Shown: positions 51,531 to 58,059 of the stretch, piece by piece | Layout of the letters: every line of letters starts with the position of its first letter | Numbering within the stretch: the first letter of the stretch is position 1 | Assembly (NCBI GenBank): GCA_035537875.1 | Contig: DATLLJ010000043.1 | Coordinates: forward strand, 1 to 64,000 | Length of the DNA: 64,000 nt | Source: DATLLJ01 sp035537875 | GTDB taxonomy: Bacteria; Acidobacteriota; Vicinamibacteria; Vicinamibacterales; CAVVIG01 | Direction of reading: 5' to 3' | Notes under the pieces: generated by a model | The model's database searches: none | Told to the model about the DNA's origin: nothing | What the model saw: the letters and a program-made list of their open reading frames with translations, nothing else | Program-made: the position numbers and the translations under genes

Positions 51531-52247
51531 TCAGGACTGCTCGATATAGTGGCGATCGAGGTAGGAGGTCGGGTCGGCGACGCCGGCCTCGAGAAAGGCG
51601 TCGTGGCGCTCGCGGCACTTGCTGCAGACGCCGCAGTGCAGCGCGCGAGAGGCTCGAATGCCCCGGCTCTCGCCGCTGTCCTGAGGCGGTTTCATGCAGG
51701 ACAACGTCAGGTGGAGCGGCACTCCAAGCAGCGCTCCACGCTCGACGACGGCGGATTTGGCGAGGCTCGCGAACGGCGCGTCGATGGTGAGCGTGTGGGC
51801 GAGTCCCAGAGACAAGGCCACAGCCATCGCCCTGCGGAATTCGTCGGTGGCGTCCGGAAACGGATTGTGTCCGAGCGTACCGAGAACGAGCCGATCGATC
51901 TGTGACGCTGCGCAGAAGACCGCGGCCTTCCCGAGCAGGATGACGTTGCGGCCCGGAAGATAGACGTCCTCATCGGGCGTATGGTAGCCCGGTGGCCGTC
52001 CGCCGACGGCCCAGTGGTCGCTGGCGTATACGTCCCGCATGTCGACGGTCAAGGATACGAGCGGACGAGTGCGGCCTCGAAGGGGCTCCTGACCGAGCAA
52101 TTCGCGCACCGCTGCCTGCTCGCCATCCTCCCAGGCCAGCCCGACCCGAATGTAGACTGGATGGATCGTGCCGCTGCCGCGCGCCGCTTCGTCTGCGAGA
52201 AGTACGGCGCTGTCGAGGCCGCCCGACATCAGCACGGCAGTCTGCAT
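51531..52247 (-). CDS. queC: 7-cyano-7-deazaguanine synthase
   Basis: QueC of 238 residues, an ATP-dependent enzyme that turns carboxy-deazaguanine into preQ0 in queuosine synthesis. The PP-loop is SGGLDSAVLLADEA. LPGRNVILLGKAAVF is typical of the family, and the zinc site is CGVCSKCRERHDAF. It is divergent from queD with only 24 bases between start codons. QueE, needed between QueD and QueC, is not in the window. Confidence 0.9.
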   Translation of the reverse strand: MQTAVLMSGGLDSAVLLADEAARGSGTIHPVYIRVGLAWEDGEQAAVRELLGQEPLRGRTRPLVSLTVDMRDVYASDHWAVGGRPPGYHTPDEDVYLPGRNVILLGKAAVFCAASQIDRLVLGTLGHNPFPDATDEFRRAMAVALSLGLAHTLTIDAPFASLAKSAVVERGALLGVPLHLTLSCMKPPQDSGESRGIRASRALHCGVCSKCRERHDAFLEAGVADPTSYLDRHYIEQS

Positions 52248-52274
52248 CGAGTAAGATTATCCACTTACCCGATG
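52245..52274. promoter_or_regulatory. Inverted repeat spanning both queC and queD start codons
   Basis: CATCGAGTAAG (52245-52255) and CTTACCCGATG (52264-52274) are inverted repeats of 11 bp with one mismatch, around an AT-rich 8-base centre. The two outer trinucleotides are the two start codons. The 24-base space cannot hold two normal promoters with leaders; GATAAT and GATTAT within it suggest near-leaderless divergent transcripts. Confidence 0.55.
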
Positions 52275-52673
52275 TACTCCGTCACCAAGCGGATTGAGTT
52301 CTGCTACGGCCACCGCCTGCTGGACTACGACGGCGTTTGTCAGCATCCGCACGGTCACAACGCCATAGCCGAGATCGAGGTCAGCACCGTGGAGCTGGAC
52401 CGGCGCAACATGGTGTGCGACTTCGGCGACATCAAGCGGGTTGTGAAAGGGTGGATCGATCGCGAGATCGATCACCGCATGCTGCTCCGCCACGACGATC
52501 CGCTGGTCAAGCCGCTGCAGCAGCTCGGCGAGCCGGTCTACCTCCTCGACAGCAATCCCACGGTCGAGCGGCTGGCGCGACTGATCTTCGACTACACGAC
52601 CGAACAGGGCTTTCCGGTCGTCCGCGTCACCGTGTGGGAAACGCCCACGTCGTTCGCCGAGTACCGCGAATAG
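52272..52673 (+). CDS. queD: 6-carboxy-5,6,7,8-tetrahydropterin synthase
   Basis: QueD/PTPS-family enzyme of 133 residues acting on dihydroneopterin triphosphate in queuosine precursor synthesis. The zinc His are in FCYGHRLLDYDG and HPHGHNAIAEIEV. The catalytic region includes DFGDIKRVVKGWIDREIDHRML and VTVWETPTSFAEY. ATG at 52272 is supported by the family N-terminus; the longer frame overlaps queC. Cotranscribed with the following phosphatase gene. Confidence 0.9.
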   Translation: MYSVTKRIEFCYGHRLLDYDGVCQHPHGHNAIAEIEVSTVELDRRNMVCDFGDIKRVVKGWIDREIDHRMLLRHDDPLVKPLQQLGEPVYLLDSNPTVERLARLIFDYTTEQGFPVVRVTVWETPTSFAEYRE

Positions 52674-52674
52674 C

Positions 52675-53325
52675 GTGGTCTACGCCCTGTACGTGTTCGA
52701 TCTCGACGGCACGCTCGTCGATTCGCGGCGCGACATCGCGGAATCGGCGAACGAGCTGCTCGAAACCTGCGGGGCATCGGCGCTCCCCGAAGAAGTGGTC
52801 GGCAGAATGGTCGGTAACGGCGCCCCCGACCTGGTCGCCCGAGCGTTTGCCGCCGCTGCGATCGAGCCCCCTGCGGATGCGCTCGAGCGCTTTCTGCGCA
52901 TCTACGATCGGCGCCTTCTGGCCCATACGCGGCCCTACGTTGGGATCCCCGAGGTGCTCGAGGCGCTGCAGGTGAGGGCGCCGCTGGCGGTGCTCACGAA
53001 CAAGCCGCTCGCGGCCACACGATCGGTTCTCGACGGACTGGGCCTCGCCCGGTTTTTCGACGCCGACGCCGTGGTGGCGGGTGACGGAGCGTTCGGACGC
53101 AAACCCGATCCCGCGGGGTTACAACACCTCTCGTCGCGAGCCGGCGTTCAGCCGGGTGCTACTCTGCTCGTTGGGGATTCGCTCGTGGACTGGCAGACCG
53201 CCCGCAACGCCGCGGCGCCAGTCTGTCTGGCCCGCTACGGGTTCGGGTTCGAGGACTTCCCCGTTCAGAGGCTTGGTCCGGCGGACCATCTCATCGAGAG
53301 GCCGTACGACCTTCTGGTCTTGTAG
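52675..53325 (+). CDS. HAD-family phosphatase (phosphoglycolate phosphatase-like)
   Basis: HAD hydrolase of 216 residues. Motif I is VFDLDGTLVDS, motif II is LAVLTNKP, motif III Lys is in GRKPDP, and motif IV is LLVGDSLVDWQTARNA. A helical cap lies between motifs I and II, as in phosphoglycolate phosphatase. It removes phosphate from a small metabolite, identity uncertain. GTG start one base after the queD stop, so it is coupled to queD. Confidence 0.85.
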   Translation: MVYALYVFDLDGTLVDSRRDIAESANELLETCGASALPEEVVGRMVGNGAPDLVARAFAAAAIEPPADALERFLRIYDRRLLAHTRPYVGIPEVLEALQVRAPLAVLTNKPLAATRSVLDGLGLARFFDADAVVAGDGAFGRKPDPAGLQHLSSRAGVQPGATLLVGDSLVDWQTARNAAAPVCLARYGFGFEDFPVQRLGPADHLIERPYDLLVL

Positions 53326-53500
53326 CGCCGCTGCTCCTGTAGCGTTCCTGTACGTCGCGGCGGCCGATATTGATGGGCTTTGATGCAGCCGACTCGTCTT
53401 TGCGCGCGCCGTCCGGTGGCATCTCCGTTGCTCTGGTAAGCGGGCCCGTCTGCTGAGACCTCGAAATTGCGAGCGCGAACTCCCATAGAATAGCCAAGCT

Positions 53501-53833
53501 ATGCCGACGCCACTCAGCGGTGAGAGTCACGGTCGCTCTACCGGTCTGGTCGAGGTGCTGGACCGTATCCTCGACAAAGGCTTGGTGGTGGCCGGCGACA
53601 TCAAAGTGTCCCTGGCCGAAGTCGAGCTGCTCACCATTCGGATTCGCCTTCTCATCTGCTCGATCGACAAAGCCGAGCAGATCGGTCTGGACTGGTGGAA
53701 GTTCGATCACCATTTGTCCCCGGGCAAGCAGGCGTTGTCGGCTGAGAACGAAGAGCTGAAGAAGCAGGTCCGGGCCCTCGAGCGGCGTCTGTCTTCGCTG
53801 ACGCGCCATCGATCGGTTCGCGGGCTGCGATAA
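53501..53833 (+). CDS. gvpJ: Gas vesicle protein GvpJ
   Basis: GvpA/J-family protein of 110 residues. The core (residues 15-68) reads LVEVLDRILDKGLVVAGDIK, then VELLTIRIRLLICSIDKAEQ and IGLDWW; the GDIK...DWW pattern is that of GvpJ rather than the major shell protein. After the core comes an extra helical segment, SAENEELKKQVRALERRLSSL, with leucine heptads. GvpJ is a minor protein needed for vesicle formation, thought to act at nucleation or the conical caps. First gene of the cluster; TAGAAT ten bases before the ATG may be its -10 box. Confidence 0.88.
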   Translation: MPTPLSGESHGRSTGLVEVLDRILDKGLVVAGDIKVSLAEVELLTIRIRLLICSIDKAEQIGLDWWKFDHHLSPGKQALSAENEELKKQVRALERRLSSLTRHRSVRGLR

Positions 53834-53862
53834 CCGGCGTGACGGAATGAAGGAGTGGTGCG

Positions 53863-54189
53863 ATGCCCGTTGAGCGAGCCGCTGGTGGATCCAGCCTGAT
53901 CGACGTCCTTGATCGGGTCCTCGACAAAGGCATCGTGATCGATGCCTGGGTTCGAGTCTCACTGGTCGGCATCGATCTCATCACCGTCGAGGCGCGTGTC
54001 GTCGTGGCTTCTATCGATACATACTTGAAGTACTCGGAAGCAGTCGGCCAGGTCGCCCCGGTGTCGAAGCCGGCGATCGAAGGCAGAGGCTATGAGGAAG
54101 TCATTGCAGAAAACGCCGCGCTACGCGCTCAGCTCAAAGCCGGCGCCTCTGCGGGCCGACCTGTTGGCCGGCGGCGTCAGCGCGGATAG
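53863..54189 (+). CDS. gvpA: Major gas vesicle shell protein GvpA, with C-terminal extension
   Basis: GvpA of 108 residues. The core matches the highly conserved shell sequence (SLIDVLDRVLDKGIVIDAWV, RVSLVGIDLITVEARVVVAS, IDTYLKYSEAVG). GvpA forms the gas-permeable, water-excluding ribs of the vesicle wall. Typical GvpA proteins end soon after the AVG segment. Here about 37 residues follow, including YEEVIAENAALRAQLKAG, a heptad-like helix similar to the GvpJ tail, and an Arg-rich end. AAGGAG sits seven bases before the ATG. The last 98 bases overlap the frame of the next gene. Confidence 0.93.
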   Translation: MPVERAAGGSSLIDVLDRVLDKGIVIDAWVRVSLVGIDLITVEARVVVASIDTYLKYSEAVGQVAPVSKPAIEGRGYEEVIAENAALRAQLKAGASAGRPVGRRRQRG

Positions 54190-56353
54190 GGGAAACGGGT
54201 CGGCCGCGACCCGGCGCCTCCCGGCTGCGGCGGTCACGCTTGGCGACGACCAGGGGGCCCGGGTCCGTTTGCTCGAGGCGTTGATCAACTTGAGCGACGT
54301 GGCCGACTGCGCGCAGTACGCGCTGCAGTGGCTCCGCGATACGCTCAATCTGGCCCGATCGCTCTGCCTGCTGAAGCCGGTCAACGAGGATGCCCTCCTG
54401 ACCGTGGCCGCGCAGGGCCTCCCCGGCAGTGCAGCCTCGCGCTTCACGGTTTCGCTCGACGACTGGAGCAACCCCCTCGTCGTCGCCTTCAACAACCGCG
54501 AGACGGCGTTCTTCCGGGCTGTGAGCAACGCCGCCGATCGAAAGCGCCGACCCTCCACTCCTTTCGAGGACGCGCCGTTTCATGTCGTGCCGCTCGCCTC
54601 CAAGCAGTTCGGGGGTGAGGCGTTCGGTCTGCTCATGATCGGCAGCGTCGGCATGCTGTCGCGCGAGCTCCCTTATTTCTCGCACGTCTTCTCCCAGAAG
54701 ATCGCGCAGGTTCTCCGGCAGCAGGCGCTCGTCGAAGGCGATCGCCGGCAGGGCCGCGAGCGTTCGCTCCTCTACAACATCATCAACGCGGTCACCGACC
54801 CGATCTTGTTGACCGACACCGAAGGCCGCCTGCTCATCGCCAACGCCCGCGCGCTGACGCTCTTCACGGCGTCCGAGGAAGAGAGCGAGGGGCGACGCGG
54901 AGCGGTGCGGCTGAACAACATGTTGTTGTCGTCGGCGCTGTCGAGCAAGGCGATCGAGGAAAGGGGTGCCGCGCGGCGCGAGCTGGTCCTGGTGAACCCG
55001 GTCGACGGGTCGGATCTGGTGTTCGAGCTCCTGAGCACCATCACGGAGGATGGGCGGCAGGGAAGCGGCGTGGTGTCGATTCTGCGCAACGTCACCGATT
55101 TGCGGCGCGCCAGCGAGGAAATCGAGGAGAACTACCGTCGGCTCCGGATCGCCGAGGCGCAGGCGAGGGCGGAGAGCGATCGACTGAACGTGATCATCGA
55201 TTCGGTCGCCGACCCCATCGTGGTGACCGACGCGGGAGGGGCGACCTCGCTGATGAACGATCGCGCCGAGCGTCTCTTCACGACGCCCGCCAAGGCCACG
55301 GCTCGCGAGCAGCGCTGGGTTCAAGCGAACGATGCGCATTTCTCGTCGTTCATCGCCGGCATGCTCGTCGGCGCCGACGAGCGGCGCATCGGGGAAATCG
55401 CCTTGATCGATCCGGTCACGGGTGAAGCGCTCCCGGTCGAGGCCATCGCTGGTAAGATGCTGTCGGACCACGGCGAGCTCACGGCGGTTGTGACCATCCT
55501 GCACGATCGACGCGAGGCGATGGAGACCGCGAGGCTGTACGAGCAGTTGAAGCAAGCGTCCGACGAGCTGGAGCGACGTATTCAGGCGGCGACGTCGGAC
55601 ATCGCGCACCAGAACGAGCTGCTTCGCCGGCAGGCCATCGAGCTCGAGCAGGCGTCGGCGCTGAAATCGCAGTTCCTGGCCAACATGTCGCACGAGTTCA
55701 GGACACCGCTCAACGCGATGCTCGGCTATACGTCGATGCTGCTGCAGGGCGTGGGGGGCTCGCTGGAGCCGAGCGCCAAGCGCCATCTCATGCGCGTCGA
55801 GTCCAACGGCAGACATCTGCTCACAATCATCAACGAGATCCTGGACATATCCCGCATCGAAGCGGGCCGAATGCCTCTGCAACTGTCCCGTGTCGATGTG
55901 CCGGCGCTCATCGCCGAGGTGAAATCGGAGCTCGAGCCGATCATCCTGCGGTCGAAGCTTCTCGTCACGGTGGACGTCCCGGCCACGCTGCCGCCGCTCG
56001 TCTGCGACCGGCAGAAGGTGAAGCAGATTCTGCTGAATTTTCTCAGCAACGCCCTCAAGTTCACGCATCGCGGCAGCGTGGTGATCAAGGCCCGTCGCAA
56101 CGTCAAAGACCGCACGCTGACGTTGTCGGTGACCGACAGCGGCATCGGCGTCGCTCCGGCCGATCACCAGAAGATCTTCGAGGACTTCCGCCAGTTGGAC
56201 AACTCACCGACCCGAAAGTACGGCGGCACCGGCCTCGGGCTTTCGATTTGCCGGCGGCTGGCTCAGATGCTCGACGGACGTATTACGTTGCGCAGCGACG
56301 TGGGAAAGGGATCCACGTTCGCGCTCGTATTGCCACTGAGGGGGAGGACATGA
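54092..56353 (+). CDS. Soluble hybrid-sensor-type histidine kinase (GAF-PAS-PAS-HisKA-HATPase)
   Basis: Histidine kinase of up to 753 residues without membrane segments. A GAF-like domain (about 50-210) is followed by two PAS domains (LLYNIINAVTDPILLTDTEG and LNVIIDSVADPIVVTDAGG), a coiled coil (LERRIQAATSDIAHQNELL), the phospho-acceptor His in NMSHEFRTPLNAMLGY, and the ATPase with NFLSNALKFT, DSGIGV and GGTGLGLSI. The start is uncertain: ATG 54092 overlaps gvpA, and TTG codons at 54164 or 54269 are alternatives. Lying inside the gvp cluster with its regulator, it may sense oxygen, light or energy status. Confidence 0.88.
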   Translation: MRKSLQKTPRYALSSKPAPLRADLLAGGVSADRGNGSAATRRLPAAAVTLGDDQGARVRLLEALINLSDVADCAQYALQWLRDTLNLARSLCLLKPVNEDALLTVAAQGLPGSAASRFTVSLDDWSNPLVVAFNNRETAFFRAVSNAADRKRRPSTPFEDAPFHVVPLASKQFGGEAFGLLMIGSVGMLSRELPYFSHVFSQKIAQVLRQQALVEGDRRQGRERSLLYNIINAVTDPILLTDTEGRLLIANARALTLFTASEEESEGRRGAVRLNNMLLSSALSSKAIEERGAARRELVLVNPVDGSDLVFELLSTITEDGRQGSGVVSILRNVTDLRRASEEIEENYRRLRIAEAQARAESDRLNVIIDSVADPIVVTDAGGATSLMNDRAERLFTTPAKATAREQRWVQANDAHFSSFIAGMLVGADERRIGEIALIDPVTGEALPVEAIAGKMLSDHGELTAVVTILHDRREAMETARLYEQLKQASDELERRIQAATSDIAHQNELLRRQAIELEQASALKSQFLANMSHEFRTPLNAMLGYTSMLLQGVGGSLEPSAKRHLMRVESNGRHLLTIINEILDISRIEAGRMPLQLSRVDVPALIAEVKSELEPIILRSKLLVTVDVPATLPPLVCDRQKVKQILLNFLSNALKFTHRGSVVIKARRNVKDRTLTLSVTDSGIGVAPADHQKIFEDFRQLDNSPTRKYGGTGLGLSICRRLAQMLDGRITLRSDVGKGSTFALVLPLRGRT

Positions 56354-56775
56354 CCGCCAAGGGTGAGCGCCCGCGCGTGCTCGTCGTGGATGACTATCCG
56401 GACGCGCGGGAAATGTACGCAGAGTACCTGCAGTACTCAGGGTTCGATGTGATCGAAGCAGGCAACGGCATCGAAGCCCTGGAGCGTGCGGCAGACAGCG
56501 CGCCGGACATCATTCTCATGGACCTGTCGCTGCCGGTCATGGACGGCTGGGAGGCCACCCGGCGGCTCAAGGCCGACAAGACGACGGCCCGCATCCCCAT
56601 CGTGGCGTTGACCGGACATGCCCTGGCGGGCATCCACGAAGGGGCGAAGAATGCCGGCTGCGATGCGTTCGTCACCAAACCCTGCCTCCCTGAGGATCTC
56701 GTGAAAGAAATCCGGAAGGTGCTGGGTACGACCGCGACGGCCAAGAAGCCTCGGAGGAGTGGCAAGTATGCGTAA
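56350..56775 (+). CDS. Single-domain response regulator
   Basis: CheY-like receiver of 141 residues with no output domain. The acidic pocket is VLVVDDYPD, the phospho-accepting Asp is in IILMDLSLPVMDGWEA, and the conserved Thr and Lys are in ALTGHA and TKPCLP. A short basic tail (AKKPRRSGKYA) follows. ATG 56350 overlaps the kinase stop by four bases, so they are a coupled pair. With no DNA-binding domain, it probably acts through protein contact or another kinase. Confidence 0.9.
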   Translation: MTAKGERPRVLVVDDYPDAREMYAEYLQYSGFDVIEAGNGIEALERAADSAPDIILMDLSLPVMDGWEATRRLKADKTTARIPIVALTGHALAGIHEGAKNAGCDAFVTKPCLPEDLVKEIRKVLGTTATAKKPRRSGKYA

Positions 56776-57745
56776 ACCGGCGGCTAAGGGCCGTAAGGCC
56801 CCTCCTTCGCGTCGCGCGGTCTCGGCGGCGCGCTCGGCGCCCGCCAGGGCGATCCCCAAGGGACGCATGAGGAAGCCAGCGCCTCGCCGGCGCTCCGAGC
56901 CGGCACCGATGGACTCGGCCACGAATGGCGAGCGAGCCGTGAGCGAGAGAGTCGTGCGCGGCGGCCGCGCGGCTGTCGCCCAGCCGTCGCGGGCAGCAAG
57001 TCGCGGCAAATACGTGTACTGCATCATCGAGGCCACCGAATCCCTGCGTTTCGGTCCGGTCGGCATCGGGACCGAACCCTCGGACGTCTACACCGTGCAC
57101 TACAAGAATCTCGGTGCCGTCGTCTCGGATGCGCCGCTCGAGGTGCTCGATTCGACCCGCGAGAACGTCCTGGCGCACGAACGCGTCAACGAGACCGTCA
57201 TGCGAGAGCACACCGTTATCCCGATGTCATTTGGAACGGTGTTCAAGACGCGGGAAGACATCGTGGAGCTGCTGCGCTCGGCCGCCGACGCGTTCGGCGA
57301 CGTCTTGAACAAGATGCAGAACAAGCTCGAGTTCGGCCTGAAGGTCTTGTGGGATCGCGACCAGGCGGTCAGGGAGGTCGAGTCCGAAGATGACGACATC
57401 AGTCGGCTCAAGCACGAGATCTCGAGCCAGAAGGGGCCAACCTACTTCGCTCGCATGCAGTACGGCCGGCTGGTGGACGCCGCGCTGCACGCGCGATCCG
57501 AGCGGTACGTCGCGGCCGTGCTGGGGGAGCTTCGCGAGGTGTCGGTCGCTTCGCGCATCAACAAGCCCATCGGCGACAAGATGATTCTGAACGCCGCCTT
57601 CCTCATCTCGCGCGACCAGGAGCATGCCTTCGATGCCAAGGTGAAGTCGATCGCGAGCCACTTCGACAAATTGACGTTCAAATACACGGGCCCGTGGCCG
57701 CCCTATAACTTCGTGAATATCCGGCTGAAACTGGAAAGAGCCTGA
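56768..57745 (+). CDS. gvpF: Gas vesicle protein GvpF with basic N-terminal tail
   Basis: GvpF/GvpL-family protein of 325 residues. The family domain starts at about residue 80 (GKYVYCIIEATES), continues with HERVNETVMREHTVIPMSFGTVF and LEFGLKVLWDRD, and ends with YTGPWPPYNFVNIRL. GvpF binds GvpA and is thought to help nucleate or chaperone shell assembly. The first 75 residues are Arg/Lys/Pro/Ala-rich (PAAKGRKAPPSRRAV, GRMRKPAPRRRSE), an unusual extension. GGAGGAG lies eight bases before ATG 56768. It overlaps the end of the response regulator by eight bases. Confidence 0.9.
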   Translation: MRKPAAKGRKAPPSRRAVSAARSAPARAIPKGRMRKPAPRRRSEPAPMDSATNGERAVSERVVRGGRAAVAQPSRAASRGKYVYCIIEATESLRFGPVGIGTEPSDVYTVHYKNLGAVVSDAPLEVLDSTRENVLAHERVNETVMREHTVIPMSFGTVFKTREDIVELLRSAADAFGDVLNKMQNKLEFGLKVLWDRDQAVREVESEDDDISRLKHEISSQKGPTYFARMQYGRLVDAALHARSERYVAAVLGELREVSVASRINKPIGDKMILNAAFLISRDQEHAFDAKVKSIASHFDKLTFKYTGPWPPYNFVNIRLKLERA

Positions 57746-57757
57746 GGCGCATTTCCG

Positions 57758-58054
57758 ATGTTCATCCTGGATTCGCTCCTCGTCGGCGGCCTCCGCTTCG
57801 TGTTGGAGAAGATCGCCTCCGCCGCTGATGCCGAGGCTTCCGACGATACGTCGTTGCGGGACCGCCTCCTCGAAGCGCAGATGCAGCTCGAACTCGGGGA
57901 TATCTCCGACGAGGAGTTTGCCTCCATCGAGCGCGACCTGCTGGCGCGCATCCGGCAGATCAAGGGCACCCGTCCCGACGCCATCACGATGACCGACACG
58001 CACCGGGTCACCGGCGTCGATGTGGAGAGTTACGACGAAAAGGTAGACGGTTAG
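57758..58054 (+). CDS. gvpG: Gas vesicle protein GvpG
   Basis: GvpG of 98 residues. The pattern FILDSLLVGGLRFVLEKIA at the N-terminus and LLEAQMQLELGDISDEEFASIE in the middle is that of GvpG, a short helical accessory protein found between gvpF and gvpL in Bacillus-type clusters. It interacts with other accessory Gvp proteins during assembly. Twelve bases separate it from gvpF, and six from the ATPase gene. Confidence 0.85.
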   Translation: MFILDSLLVGGLRFVLEKIASAADAEASDDTSLRDRLLEAQMQLELGDISDEEFASIERDLLARIRQIKGTRPDAITMTDTHRVTGVDVESYDEKVDG

Positions 58055-58059
58055 AGAGT

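Noticed and set aside
54134..56167. Long minus-strand frame (677 codons) opposite the histidine kinase
   Set aside because: The plus strand encodes clear PAS, HisKA and HATPase motifs; the antisense product has no recognisable features.
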